From Oceanirhabdus seepicola (GTDB taxonomy: Bacteria > Bacillota > Clostridia > Clostridiales > Clostridiaceae), in the NCBI RefSeq assembly GCF_023684385.1, contig NZ_JAGSOJ010000001.1:1387146-1451145 (forward strand): a DNA stretch of 64,000 nucleotides, given 5' to 3'. The translations under genes were made by a program, and so were the position numbers. Shown piece after piece: positions 34,725 through 42,652 of the stretch (positions are counted from its first letter, which is position 1; each line of letters opens with the position of its first letter). The notes beneath the pieces were generated by a model. The model saw nothing but the letters and a program-made list of their open reading frames with translations. It searched no databases and was not told the origin of the DNA.

Positions 34725-36562
34725 ATTTTATCTCCAAATACTTTGTCTGCTATTTTCTTTAACATAGTGATACCTTTGATTTCTTTATCATACATCTCAA
34801 CACCTATTAATTTAGAATCTACAAAACGTTCCCTTATTTCATTAAGATATTTTCTCTGCATGTTTCTTCTGTTTACAAAGAAAGGTGTAACAGCTTCTTC
34901 TTTAGGAATAATCAAATTTGCTATAGCTAACTGAGTTTTTATTCCTACAGTCTCTAGTTCTTTTGATGCTCTATATGACTCCATTATAGGAGTTTTTTCA
35001 GGATACATTACAAAGGCAAATGTTGTGATTTCTTTATCCTTTAGAATTTCAATTACTTTATTAAACTTCTCTCTTTCTGTTTTATCAGCCTCACTTATTT
35101 CAGCTGATTCCCCAGCTTTAAACTGTATTTGCTTACTCCAATCCATAGGAAGTTCCAATAATCTCAATGTATGTCCTGTTGGTGCTGTATCAAAAACTAT
35201 AACATCGAACTCTTCCATAATTGCATATTGCATGAACTTCTGGAATGCAGCCATTTCTTCAGTACATGGAGAATTCATCTCCTCTTCCATAGCTTGTAAT
35301 GTACTCTCATCAAAATGTTCTCTTGCTCCTTGAAGAACACTTTTCTTATATTCTTCAGCTGCCTTCTTCTGATCAATTTTAACAGCATAAAGGTTTTCCA
35401 CTTCATGAATTTCTGTTATTTCATGGTACACTGGTTTTTCTAATACATTTCCAATATGAGCTGCAGGATCTGTGGTCATAAGGAGTGTTTTATATCCCTT
35501 GCTTGCAGTTCTTATAGCAGTAATACATGCCATAGAAGTCTTCCCTACTCCACCTTTCCCTGAGAAAAATATATTTTTTCTTTTCCCATTCTGTGGATAT
35601 ATTAATTCGTCAACATTTTCATTATCTATAATCAAATCATCATAGATTTTATCATCAGTTGCAAAATCAAAATTTTCATTTTCCCTATTTGATTTATCAT
35701 AGAGTTTTTCTCCACATGTTCTAAAAATTTCAATTCCTTTTAGTTCAGTATGAAAAAGCTCCATTGTGCTCATTGACACTCCTTTGAACTCATCTTGAAT
35801 CTTTTGCAGATATTTCTGTTGCATCTCATATCTTGATTTAAAGAAAGGATTTACAGCTTCTTCCTTTGGAATAAGTCCATTAATAATAATCTTACCCGTT
35901 TCAATCCCTAATTCCTTTAGTTCATTACATGACCTTAAAGTTTCATCAAGTGATGTCTGTTCAGGCTGCATAACAAAAGTGAATTCAGTTTTAGTAGTAT
36001 CTCTTAATTTTCTTATAGCATCATCATATTTTTCTTTACTTTCCTGTATAAGTGCTACTGGCCCCATGCATGTCTGACCACTACCTTTTGAACTTTCTTC
36101 TATATGACTACTCCAATCAACTGGAAGTTCTAAAAGTCTTATAGTATGACCTGTAGGTGCTGTATCAAAAATAATGATATCAAAATCATCCTCTTCCATA
36201 AAATCTATGAATTTATCAAAGGATGCCATTTCTTCAGTACAAGGACCACTAAGCTGTTCCTCAGCAATTTTTATCATTTCATCATCAAACAACTCTCTCA
36301 TGGGAGCAAGTGATCTTTCCTTATACTCTTCAGTAGCTTTCTCCGAATCAATCTCCATAGCAAATAAATTTTCAATACCATTAATCTTAGTTATCTTATG
36401 CCCTATCTCCTGCTCAAATACATCAGATAAATTTGCAGCTGGATCAGTTGTAACGATTAAAGTTCTTTTTCCTATATCAGCATAATGAACCCCTGTAGAA
36501 CAAGACATTGAAGTCTTTCCAACTCCGCCTTTACCTGAGAAAAAGATAAATTTAGTTTCCAT
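34721..36562 (-). CDS. arsA: ArsA arsenite-transport ATPase, two-domain
   Basis: 613 residues from ATG 36562 (AAGGA 8 bases upstream; ATG 36571 is too close). Two homologous ATPase halves each have a deviant P-loop GKGGVGKTS (residues about 10-18 and 332-340), the switch motif DTAPTGHTIRLLELP / DTAPTGHTLRLLELP and a Pro-Glu-(Q/K)-T block. ArsA couples ATP hydrolysis to arsenite export and receives As(III) from ArsD. Cys in GPCTEEM and SPCTEEM fit the metalloid site of each half. It is encoded between arsD and the phosphoesterase on one transcript. Confidence 0.95.
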   Translation of the reverse strand: METKFIFFSGKGGVGKTSMSCSTGVHYADIGKRTLIVTTDPAANLSDVFEQEIGHKITKINGIENLFAMEIDSEKATEEYKERSLAPMRELFDDEMIKIAEEQLSGPCTEEMASFDKFIDFMEEDDFDIIIFDTAPTGHTIRLLELPVDWSSHIEESSKGSGQTCMGPVALIQESKEKYDDAIRKLRDTTKTEFTFVMQPEQTSLDETLRSCNELKELGIETGKIIINGLIPKEEAVNPFFKSRYEMQQKYLQKIQDEFKGVSMSTMELFHTELKGIEIFRTCGEKLYDKSNRENENFDFATDDKIYDDLIIDNENVDELIYPQNGKRKNIFFSGKGGVGKTSMACITAIRTASKGYKTLLMTTDPAAHIGNVLEKPVYHEITEIHEVENLYAVKIDQKKAAEEYKKSVLQGAREHFDESTLQAMEEEMNSPCTEEMAAFQKFMQYAIMEEFDVIVFDTAPTGHTLRLLELPMDWSKQIQFKAGESAEISEADKTEREKFNKVIEILKDKEITTFAFVMYPEKTPIMESYRASKELETVGIKTQLAIANLIIPKEEAVTPFFVNRRNMQRKYLNEIRERFVDSKLIGVEMYDKEIKGITMLKKIADKVFGDKI

Positions 36563-36573
36563 GTTATTCATCC

Positions 36574-36882
36574 TTATTCATCTCCAATGCACTTTTCCAT
36601 CTCATCAAATGTAGGATAACCATTAGTCTTTATCACTTTACCATTAAATGTGACAATTGGAAGTACGTCTTTTCCCTGTTCTTTAACAAGTTTATAAACT
36701 GCTTCATTTTCTTTGAATTTTAAAGGTTGCTGTGAAATCATGTATCTTTCAATTTCTAGTCCATCATATTTAACTTTTAACTTCTTTATATCATCCATTA
36801 ACGCTACTAAAGTCAAATCAACTGTTGGTCCACAAACTCCTGTTGAGCAACACATTGGTGGCTCAAAAAATTCAATTTTCAT
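36574..36882 (-). CDS. arsD: ArsD arsenic metallochaperone
   Basis: A 102-residue thioredoxin-fold protein. The metalloid ligands are in EPPMCCSTGVCGP (Cys11, Cys12 and Cys17 region), the canonical three-Cys site of ArsD. VLPIVTFNGKVIKTNGYPT is the conserved C-terminal strand region. ArsD hands As(III) to ArsA. An AGGAGGAATTTTA RBS precedes ATG 36882. It is separated from arsA by 11 bases. Confidence 0.93.
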   Translation of the reverse strand: MKIEFFEPPMCCSTGVCGPTVDLTLVALMDDIKKLKVKYDGLEIERYMISQQPLKFKENEAVYKLVKEQGKDVLPIVTFNGKVIKTNGYPTFDEMEKCIGDE

Positions 36883-36938
36883 TAAAATTCCTCCTAAAAA
36901 TATCTATTAAATATTTTTTATTTAAAAGTTCTCCTATA

Positions 36939-37340
36939 TTAAAGTTCGCCTTTTTCTATTCTCTCGATTAACTCCTGAACCTTTTCTTTAATCATATCCC
37001 TAGTTTTTTGGAAGCCTTCAATTGGTCCTCCTGATGGATCTTCAAGACCCCAATCTTCTTGATGTCCACATGGTACAAATGGACACGCAACTCCGCACCC
37101 CATAGTTATTAGTATATCCAGTTCTTCTGGAATATCAGTTAAAAGTTTAGGATAATGTTCACTCATCTCAATACCTGCCTCTTCCATAACTTTAACTGCA
37201 TTTGGTTTCACCTCTGGATAATTTTCAGTACCAGCTGAATATGCCTCTAAAATTTCTTTTCCTAATTCTTTCGCCCATCCTTCAGCCATCTGTGATCTGC
37301 ATGAATTATGAACACAAACAAATGCTACTTTTTTCTTCAT
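36939..37340 (-). CDS. arsC: ArsC arsenate reductase (thioredoxin-coupled)
   Basis: A 133-residue low-molecular-weight phosphatase fold protein. The P-loop is CVHNSCRS, where the first Cys attacks arsenate. The redox Cys pair lies in TMGCGVACPFVPC, and EDPSGGP carries the Asp of the DP motif. It reduces arsenate to arsenite, which Acr3/ArsA then export. A GGAGGGATAATAAT RBS precedes ATG 37340. It is third in the operon; the 88-base gap to acr3 contains ATGTATCTATTTAAG, a half-site-like sequence. Confidence 0.94.
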   Translation of the reverse strand: MKKKVAFVCVHNSCRSQMAEGWAKELGKEILEAYSAGTENYPEVKPNAVKVMEEAGIEMSEHYPKLLTDIPEELDILITMGCGVACPFVPCGHQEDWGLEDPSGGPIEGFQKTRDMIKEKVQELIERIEKGEL

Positions 37341-37428
37341 ATTATTATCCCTCCAAAACTATCATCAATACTGTGATTTTTGCTAAAACTCACGTTTTAT
37401 TTATCAATGTATCTATTTAAGTAATACC

Positions 37429-38481
37429 CTATTCAAACCATCCCTTAGTGTTGTTTGCTATTTTAACAAGAGTTAACATTACAGGTACTTCTACTAATAC
37501 ACCAACAACTGTAGCTAATGTTGCTCCTGATTGAAGTCCAAATAAAGATATTGCCACGGCTACAGCTAATTCAAAGAAGTTACTTGCTCCTATCATTGAT
37601 GCCGGTGCCGCTATATTATGAGGAAGCTTCCATAATTTTGCCCATAAATAAGCTACTGCGAATATAAAGAATGTTTGAATAATAAGAGGTACAGCAATTA
37701 ATCCTATATGCATTGGATTATTGATTATCTTATCCCCTTGGAAAGAGAATATTATTACCAATGTAAGAAGTAGTCCTATTATAGTTATGTTATCAAACTT
37801 CTTTAAAAATACATTTTCAAAATAATCATTACCCTTATTCTTGATAATGCTTTTTCTTGATAAGAACCCTGCTACAAATGGAATCACTACAAACAATACT
37901 ACTGATAAAAATAATGTATCATATGGTACAGCTACATCTGATACTCCTAGCAATAAGGCTACTATTGGCGTGAATGCTACTAATAAAATCAAATCATTTA
38001 TTGCTACCTGCACTAATGTATATGCACCATCACCTTTAGTTAAATGACTCCAAACGAATACCATAGCCGTACACGGAGCTGCACCTAAAAGAATTGCACC
38101 TGCTAAGTACTCTGATGCTATATCTGTTGGTAATATTGCTTTAAATACAATTTTAAAGAAAAATGCTGCTATAACATACATAGTAAATGGTTTAATAAGC
38201 CAGTTAGTTACACATGTTATTGTTAATCCTTTTGGTTTTTGAGTAGCTTTCACTATACTTGTAAAATCAATTTTAAGCATCATTGGATATATCATTAGCC
38301 AAATAAGAATTGCTACTGGAATTGACACTTGTGCATATTCAAATTTACTCAATGTTTTAGGAATTACTGGTGCAAAATGACCAATTGCTACTCCAACAAC
38401 TATACATAATGCAACCCATATAGTAAGATATCTTTCAAAAAAACCCATATCGACTTTTTGCTTCTTTTGTTTAATAGACAT
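37429..38481 (-). CDS. acr3: Acr3-type arsenite efflux permease
   Basis: 350 residues with about ten membrane helices. The typical Acr3 blocks are YLAGAILLGAAPCTAMVFVWSHL, which contains the essential Cys, and ASMIGASNFFELAVAVAISLFG. It exports As(III), with ArsA probably energising it. Members are usually 340-370 residues, so it is complete. It follows arsR by 36 bases and precedes arsC. Annotated as arsB in many genomes. Confidence 0.95.
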   Translation of the reverse strand: MSIKQKKQKVDMGFFERYLTIWVALCIVVGVAIGHFAPVIPKTLSKFEYAQVSIPVAILIWLMIYPMMLKIDFTSIVKATQKPKGLTITCVTNWLIKPFTMYVIAAFFFKIVFKAILPTDIASEYLAGAILLGAAPCTAMVFVWSHLTKGDGAYTLVQVAINDLILLVAFTPIVALLLGVSDVAVPYDTLFLSVVLFVVIPFVAGFLSRKSIIKNKGNDYFENVFLKKFDNITIIGLLLTLVIIFSFQGDKIINNPMHIGLIAVPLIIQTFFIFAVAYLWAKLWKLPHNIAAPASMIGASNFFELAVAVAISLFGLQSGATLATVVGVLVEVPVMLTLVKIANNTKGWFE

Positions 38482-38517
38482 AAAAATTCTCCTCCACTAC
38501 TAAATATTATTTTCCAT

Positions 38518-38829
38518 CTAATCACAAATACCTTTTATAACCTTATTGCATATACAATCTTCCTTAAATGTAGATATGTATTTGATAAACTTGGCTGCAA
38601 CTTCAAATGTATCTTTATTAATTGAATACTTGGTCCATTTACCAACCTTATTTGATTTAACCAGATCGGCTTGCTTTAGTATTTTCATATGATGTGATAC
38701 TGTAGATTGAGTAAGTTCTAACCCCTCTATCAAGTCACATACGCATAATTCACCACAAGAAAGCATATCAATAATCTTTAATCTATTAATATCTGATAAG
38801 GCCTTAAATACTTCCACTTTCTTCTCCAA
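38518..38829 (-). CDS. arsR: ArsR-family arsenic repressor, first gene of ars operon
   Basis: A 103-residue winged-helix repressor. SCGELCVCDLIEGL contains the ELCVCDL metalloid-binding helix, and QSTVSHHMKILKQADLV is the recognition helix. A C-terminal Cys pair (CICNK) may help bind As. It represses its own operon until As(III) binds. AAAGGAGGGATG lies before the ATG. It is about 75 percent identical by eye to the second arsR at 39000-39314. Confidence 0.94.
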   Translation of the reverse strand: MEKKVEVFKALSDINRLKIIDMLSCGELCVCDLIEGLELTQSTVSHHMKILKQADLVKSNKVGKWTKYSINKDTFEVAAKFIKYISTFKEDCICNKVIKGICD

Positions 38830-38856
38830 TTACATCCCTCCTTTCCACTTCATATC

Positions 38857-38912
38857 GATACATTTAAATGCGTCTATGTGTATAGATTAGTTTATAAACT
38901 TATTAATGTCAA
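38857..38912 (-). promoter_or_regulatory. ars operon promoter and operator
   Basis: On the minus strand TTGACA (38912-38907), a 17-base spacer and TAATCT (38889-38884). Just downstream, at 38857-38874, is an imperfect palindrome with the core CATTTAAATG, whose half-site GATACATTTAAAT matches the operator beside the arsR relic. ArsR bound there would block transcription. Confidence 0.7.
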
Positions 38913-38948
38913 TGATAATTTAAAAATATTCATTTTTAAAAATAAAAA

Positions 38949-38975
38949 CACTCAATAAACTCTGTTTATCAAGTG
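38949..38975 (-). terminator. Terminator of the second arsR
   Basis: CACTCAATAAAC and GTTTATCAAGTG pair with two mismatches. On the minus strand TTTTTATTTTTA follows. This makes the second arsR a separate unit from the ars operon. Confidence 0.6.
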
Positions 38976-38999
38976 CTTCACTCAAATTATAATTTCCAT

Positions 39000-39314
39000 T
39001 TATTCCTTACAAAAACCTTTTTTAACCTTGTTACAAATACAATCTTCCTTAAAGGAGGATATGTCTTTAATAAACTCTGCAACATCTTCAAATACCTCTT
39101 TATTAATTGAATACCTTGTCCATTTACCTATCTTATGTGATTTTACCAAACCTGCTTGCTTTAATATCTTCACATGATGAGATATTGTAGGTTGACTAAG
39201 TTCTAACCCCTCAATCAAATCACAAACACATAACTCTCCACAGGAAAGCATATCTATAATTTTTAATCTGTTAACATCTGATAAAGCCTTAAATACATCA
39301 CATCTATTTTCCAT
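39000..39314 (-). CDS. arsR: Second ArsR-family repressor
   Basis: 104 residues. It has the same ELCVCDLIEGL metalloid site and QPTISHHVKILKQAGLV recognition helix as the operon arsR, and a CICNK C-terminal Cys pair. A close duplicate with its own RBS (AAAGGAGATAAATGC), its own operator candidate (39337-39361) and terminator. It may fine-tune the same operon or respond to another metalloid. Confidence 0.92.
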   Translation of the reverse strand: MENRCDVFKALSDVNRLKIIDMLSCGELCVCDLIEGLELSQPTISHHVKILKQAGLVKSHKIGKWTRYSINKEVFEDVAEFIKDISSFKEDCICNKVKKGFCKE

Positions 39315-39336
39315 GCATTTATCTCCTTTTAACTTG

Positions 39337-39361
39337 TATCAATATATTTTATAATATGATA
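39337..39361. promoter_or_regulatory. Operator-like inverted repeat before second arsR
   Basis: TATCAATAT...ATATGATA spans 25 bases just upstream of the RBS. It differs from the GATACATTTA half-site of the other two loci. Confidence 0.4.
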
Positions 39362-39365
39362 AGTC

Positions 39366-40043
39366 TTAGTTAATAAATCCTTTTTTATTCAATATCTCTA
39401 ATATATTAGCCGAGCATCCTTCAATAAACTGCTCCATCATGTCTTCCGTCAAATACTTAAATTCTTTACTGAATTTACTCTCATTCTTCTCAGTATAATA
39501 ATCTACTATTGCTTCCTTTTGATTTATAAAAGCATCTTTTGGAAAATAATCTAGATAATCTGGAATCTCTTTGATATTTTTGTATACCCTATTAAATATA
39601 CAATTCTCATTCTCTTTTATATATTTATAATCAAGACCATACCAATCTTTTTTTACAGTCCAAATAAAATTCTTATCTGATTTAAGTTTTTCATAATATT
39701 CATTATCCCTCTTCATAATTCCTGCATGCATCTTTGACCATTCAATATCAGTCAATAAATGTGTATAATACCCTATAAGAAATGATTTTTCTTTTTCTTC
39801 AAGTTTTCTATTCTTTATATGTTGATCAAAGAAATTTTCTGCATTTATTTTTGTTTGATATTCAACATCTAATGTTTCATCTAACCAATGAGTTATTTTT
39901 TTACCTGGTGTAAATGCTGAATGATCCTCATTTGGAACACCGCTATCTGGTCCTGTATTCCCTGCTAAAAACATTTCATCATCTAGTTTTAGTTTTTCCA
40001 ATAATCTTTCTGCTACCTTAATATGTGCCACCCATGTTGCCAT
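39366..40043 (-). CDS. Zinc-dependent phospholipase C family protein
   Basis: 225 residues from ATG 40043. GGGGTG lies 7 bases upstream, and the same MATWVAHIK start with the same RBS spacing is seen in the decayed copy at 41252-41624. WVAHIKVAERL, FLAGNTGPDSG, HSAF, THWLDE and IGYYTHLLTDIEW give the His/Asp metal ligands of the PF00882 family. No signal peptide, so a cytosolic hydrolase rather than the secreted toxin type. Confidence 0.8.
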   Translation of the reverse strand: MATWVAHIKVAERLLEKLKLDDEMFLAGNTGPDSGVPNEDHSAFTPGKKITHWLDETLDVEYQTKINAENFFDQHIKNRKLEEKEKSFLIGYYTHLLTDIEWSKMHAGIMKRDNEYYEKLKSDKNFIWTVKKDWYGLDYKYIKENENCIFNRVYKNIKEIPDYLDYFPKDAFINQKEAIVDYYTEKNESKFSKEFKYLTEDMMEQFIEGCSANILEILNKKGFIN

Positions 40044-40257
40044 GTTTTTCACCCCATTTTTCATCTATTATTATATTCTAAATTATACCACTTCACCCTT
40101 ACCTATGACAGCTTGTACATGCATCCTCCAATTTATTGCGACAGCTTGTCCAACCCACTCCATTATCCTCATTCTCTTATATATATTTGGTATGTGTTTT
40201 TAAAAAATGTTGATACTGTATAATGCTTTTAATATATTATACTAGTCAAATTTTTGC

Positions 40258-41055
40258 TCATCTAGTCGGATTGCATATATTTTGTATTTCAATTAATTGT
40301 TTTTTTAAAGAACAAATAACTTCATCATCGCTCTCTTCTTCTATCCCATTGTACTCTAATGTAACTATATCCGGACTTGTGTAATTAAGAACCCATTCTA
40401 ACAAATTGTAATCTTCTGTTTCCATAGCTTGATGTGTATCTTTAGGAAAACCATCTTTATCATAACCTGAACCATTAATGTGAATTTCTTTAACAAAACT
40501 AAGTGGTAACTCCCGTATATAATCATATACATTCCATCCATGAAATTGTGCTGTAATCTTTGCGTGTGTTAGATCAAGCAAGAAGGATACATCATTCTCA
40601 ATAAATAATCGTTTAAATTGCTCTGGCTTAATATAAGGGTAATGATCGAATACTACACGGTCTACCTGTGTATCCGGAGTGTTTTCAAGCAACAATGGTA
40701 CTCCTATATTCTTTTTAAAAATCTGAATCTGTTTACACATATGTTCATATATATTTTCATCGGTCATACCAGGATACATTTCTGAATTCTTTATTGAAAG
40801 ATGAAGTCCATAATGTGGAGAATTACAATTTTTAAGAAGTCTATTTGCAAGATTAAAATCTATTATTTCTATATTTTTCATTCCAGTATGCTCAAAATAT
40901 CCTAATCCATGTAGTAGAATTGGCCGCATTAAACGCATGGTTAAAAACTGTTCATTAAATGTCCCGTATGCACCAGACTTAATATAATCTACTTTAACAA
41001 CATCTTTTTCAAGAAGAAATTTCAAAGCTGTTGACCAATTACACCCAATTTTCAT
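40258..41055 (-). CDS. DUF692 / MNIO-like TIM-barrel enzyme
   Basis: 265 residues from ATG 41055 (GGGGGAG 11 bases upstream; the GTG 41067 is too close). Blocks follow the order of multinuclear non-heme iron oxidative enzymes: LLHGLGYFEHTG, LHLSIKNSEM, VPLLLENTP, FLLDLTHAKITAQFHGW, FVKEIHINGSG, and KDTHQAM. These would give His, Glu, Asp and His ligands for two or three irons. MNIO enzymes modify Cys or Asp residues of ribosomal peptides, as MbnB and TglH do. No partner protein or precursor peptide is seen within 1 kb, so its substrate is unknown. A plain sugar-isomerase fold is the alternative. Confidence 0.6.
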   Translation of the reverse strand: MKIGCNWSTALKFLLEKDVVKVDYIKSGAYGTFNEQFLTMRLMRPILLHGLGYFEHTGMKNIEIIDFNLANRLLKNCNSPHYGLHLSIKNSEMYPGMTDENIYEHMCKQIQIFKKNIGVPLLLENTPDTQVDRVVFDHYPYIKPEQFKRLFIENDVSFLLDLTHAKITAQFHGWNVYDYIRELPLSFVKEIHINGSGYDKDGFPKDTHQAMETEDYNLLEWVLNYTSPDIVTLEYNGIEEESDDEVICSLKKQLIEIQNICNPTR

Positions 41056-41227
41056 ATTAAACTTCACTCCCCCATGTTATCAAAATAAAAATCTTTTTAG
41101 CGTTTTCATATTATTTTGTCACAAACTTTTTATTAGAATCTCTACCATTCATTCTCCCAATGAGTTATTTCCTTATTCGTAGTTTTTTCTCGCTTTTTGC
41201 TTAAAACAAATATTACTTAAATTTATA

Positions 41228-41252
41228 ATTTATGAACCATTAATCACTTGTC
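41228..41252. repeat. RAYT-linked palindrome, degenerate solo arm
   Basis: AATTTATGAACCATTAATCACTTGTC resembles the right arm plus the TTGTCC flank box, but the CGTCCC is lost. Confidence 0.4.
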
Positions 41253-41624
41253 TAATAATATTTAATTAAACCCTTCTCAATTAATATATCTAAGATAATA
41301 TTGGAAGCATCTTAAATAAATCGCTCCATCATATCTTCTGTCAAATACTTAAATTCTTTACTAAATTCACTTTCATTCTTCTCACTATAGTAATCCACAA
41401 TATTTTCTTTTTGTTTTATTAAAGCACCTTTAGGAAAATAATCTAAATAATCAGGAATCTCTTTGATATGTTTATATACCCTATTAAAGATACACTTCTC
41501 ATTCTCTTTCAAATATTTATAGTCAATCCCATACCAATCTTTCTTAACCTTATGTACAAAAGTCATATCTACTGGAAATCTATCTCTATATTCTTTGTTT
41601 TATATGAGCTACCCACGTTGCCAT
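41252..41624 (-). pseudogene. Decayed zinc phospholipase C-like gene
   Basis: It begins ATG GCA ACG... (MATWVAHIK) at 41624 with GGGGG upstream, like the intact paralogue at 39366-40043. After 9 codons about 110 codons are missing and the frame shifts. The rest (VKKDWYGIDYKYLKENEKCIFNRVYK) aligns again. A TAA then interrupts at MMERFI, where the paralogue reads through MMEQFIEG. So both an internal deletion and a nonsense change. Confidence 0.85.
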
Positions 41625-41740
41625 ACTTTTTCCCCCTTAACTTTACACTAATCTTATAATCATTTTGAATATTCTTAAAAATAACTTTTCACCTATAAGT
41701 TTTTGTATTTTTAATATATTTTTTTAATTATTATTTTTCC

Positions 41741-42331
41741 CTATGCCTTAACCCTTAAATACTCACAAGCTTTAGTAACCATTTTAAGATGATCTTTATG
41801 CCATTCTGTAATATTCTTATAATTATAAAATCCTACTTCTGAACTTTCAAAAGATGATTTTAAATCGCCCTCTATAACTTCACAATGAAATAAAATATGA
41901 TATGTAGTATGTGGTTGTCCGTATTGCCCAGGTAATCTAGTAAATATATCGATGATTCCTTTTACCTTCACCTTAAGTCCTGTTTCTTCATAAATTTCCC
42001 TTTGCACTGACTGTTCAGGACTTTCCCCTACTTCAGCCCAACCACCAGGAATTCCCCATTGATTATCATCTGCTCGTCTTTCCAAAAGAATCTTCCCATC
42101 TTCTGAAAAAACTACTCCATTAACCCCAACCTTTGGAGTTATATAACCTAGTTCATTTTTAAAACGTTCTAAAATTATTTTTTCATCTATACCGCAAATA
42201 TTACTATATTCACCACTTGCAATTTGAAGTAATACTTCATATCTAATACGGTCATACTCATTATCTGCATAACATAAACCATTTTGTGCTATTGACCGAA
42301 TTTCATCTAAAAGCTCTACAATATTCTTCAT
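41741..42331 (-). CDS. Nudix hydrolase with N-terminal Nudix_N-type domain
   Basis: 196 residues. The N-terminal helical 60 residues (LLDEIRSIAQNGLCYADNEYDRIRYE) match the extra domain found in front of some clostridial Nudix enzymes. The Nudix box GWAEVGESPEQSVQREIYEETGL (about residues 97-119) is complete. It hydrolyses a nucleoside diphosphate linked to another group; the ADP-ribose or sugar-nucleotide type is likely. GGGGGAAGAG lies before ATG 42331. Confidence 0.9.
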   Translation of the reverse strand: MKNIVELLDEIRSIAQNGLCYADNEYDRIRYEVLLQIASGEYSNICGIDEKIILERFKNELGYITPKVGVNGVVFSEDGKILLERRADDNQWGIPGGWAEVGESPEQSVQREIYEETGLKVKVKGIIDIFTRLPGQYGQPHTTYHILFHCEVIEGDLKSSFESSEVGFYNYKNITEWHKDHLKMVTKACEYLRVKA

Positions 42332-42430
42332 CTACTCTTCCCCCAGTAAATATAATTATTTTATTACTATTTTTTCTATATTAAACTCTAGTAATATCAT
42401 TTAAACTTTTCTCAAGTCCACGCTCTCTCA

Positions 42431-42448
42431 ATTCTTATGAACTGTCCC
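42431..42448. repeat. RAYT-linked palindrome, solo arm variant
   Basis: ATTCTTATGAACTGTCCC, one base off the consensus, followed by AGTTTGTCCAAATC 22 bases later. Confidence 0.75.
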
Positions 42449-42508
42449 AAAGTTTCCTCATTGTTGGTCAAGTTTGTCCAAATCACATCATTATTGTATG
42501 ATAAACAT

Positions 42509-42525
42509 AACTTATGAACCGTCCC
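42509..42525. repeat. RAYT-linked palindrome, solo right arm
   Basis: AACTTATGAACCGTCCC followed by TAACTTGTCC. Same orientation as the other solo arms. The rest of 42332-42652 shows no gene. Confidence 0.85.
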
Positions 42526-42652
42526 TAACTTGTCCTTCCCCATACTCACTCAACATTCACATTTCTCTTAGAAAGAAAAAACGAGCAATTGAAAATATAC
42601 ATTCTATTATCAACCACTCGCTTATCTTTAAATTAAAATGTACACAGTAATA

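Noticed and set aside
36939..37340. Selenocysteine in ArsC or other redox proteins of the window
   Set aside because: All expected Cys are encoded by normal codons and no in-frame TGA is present there.
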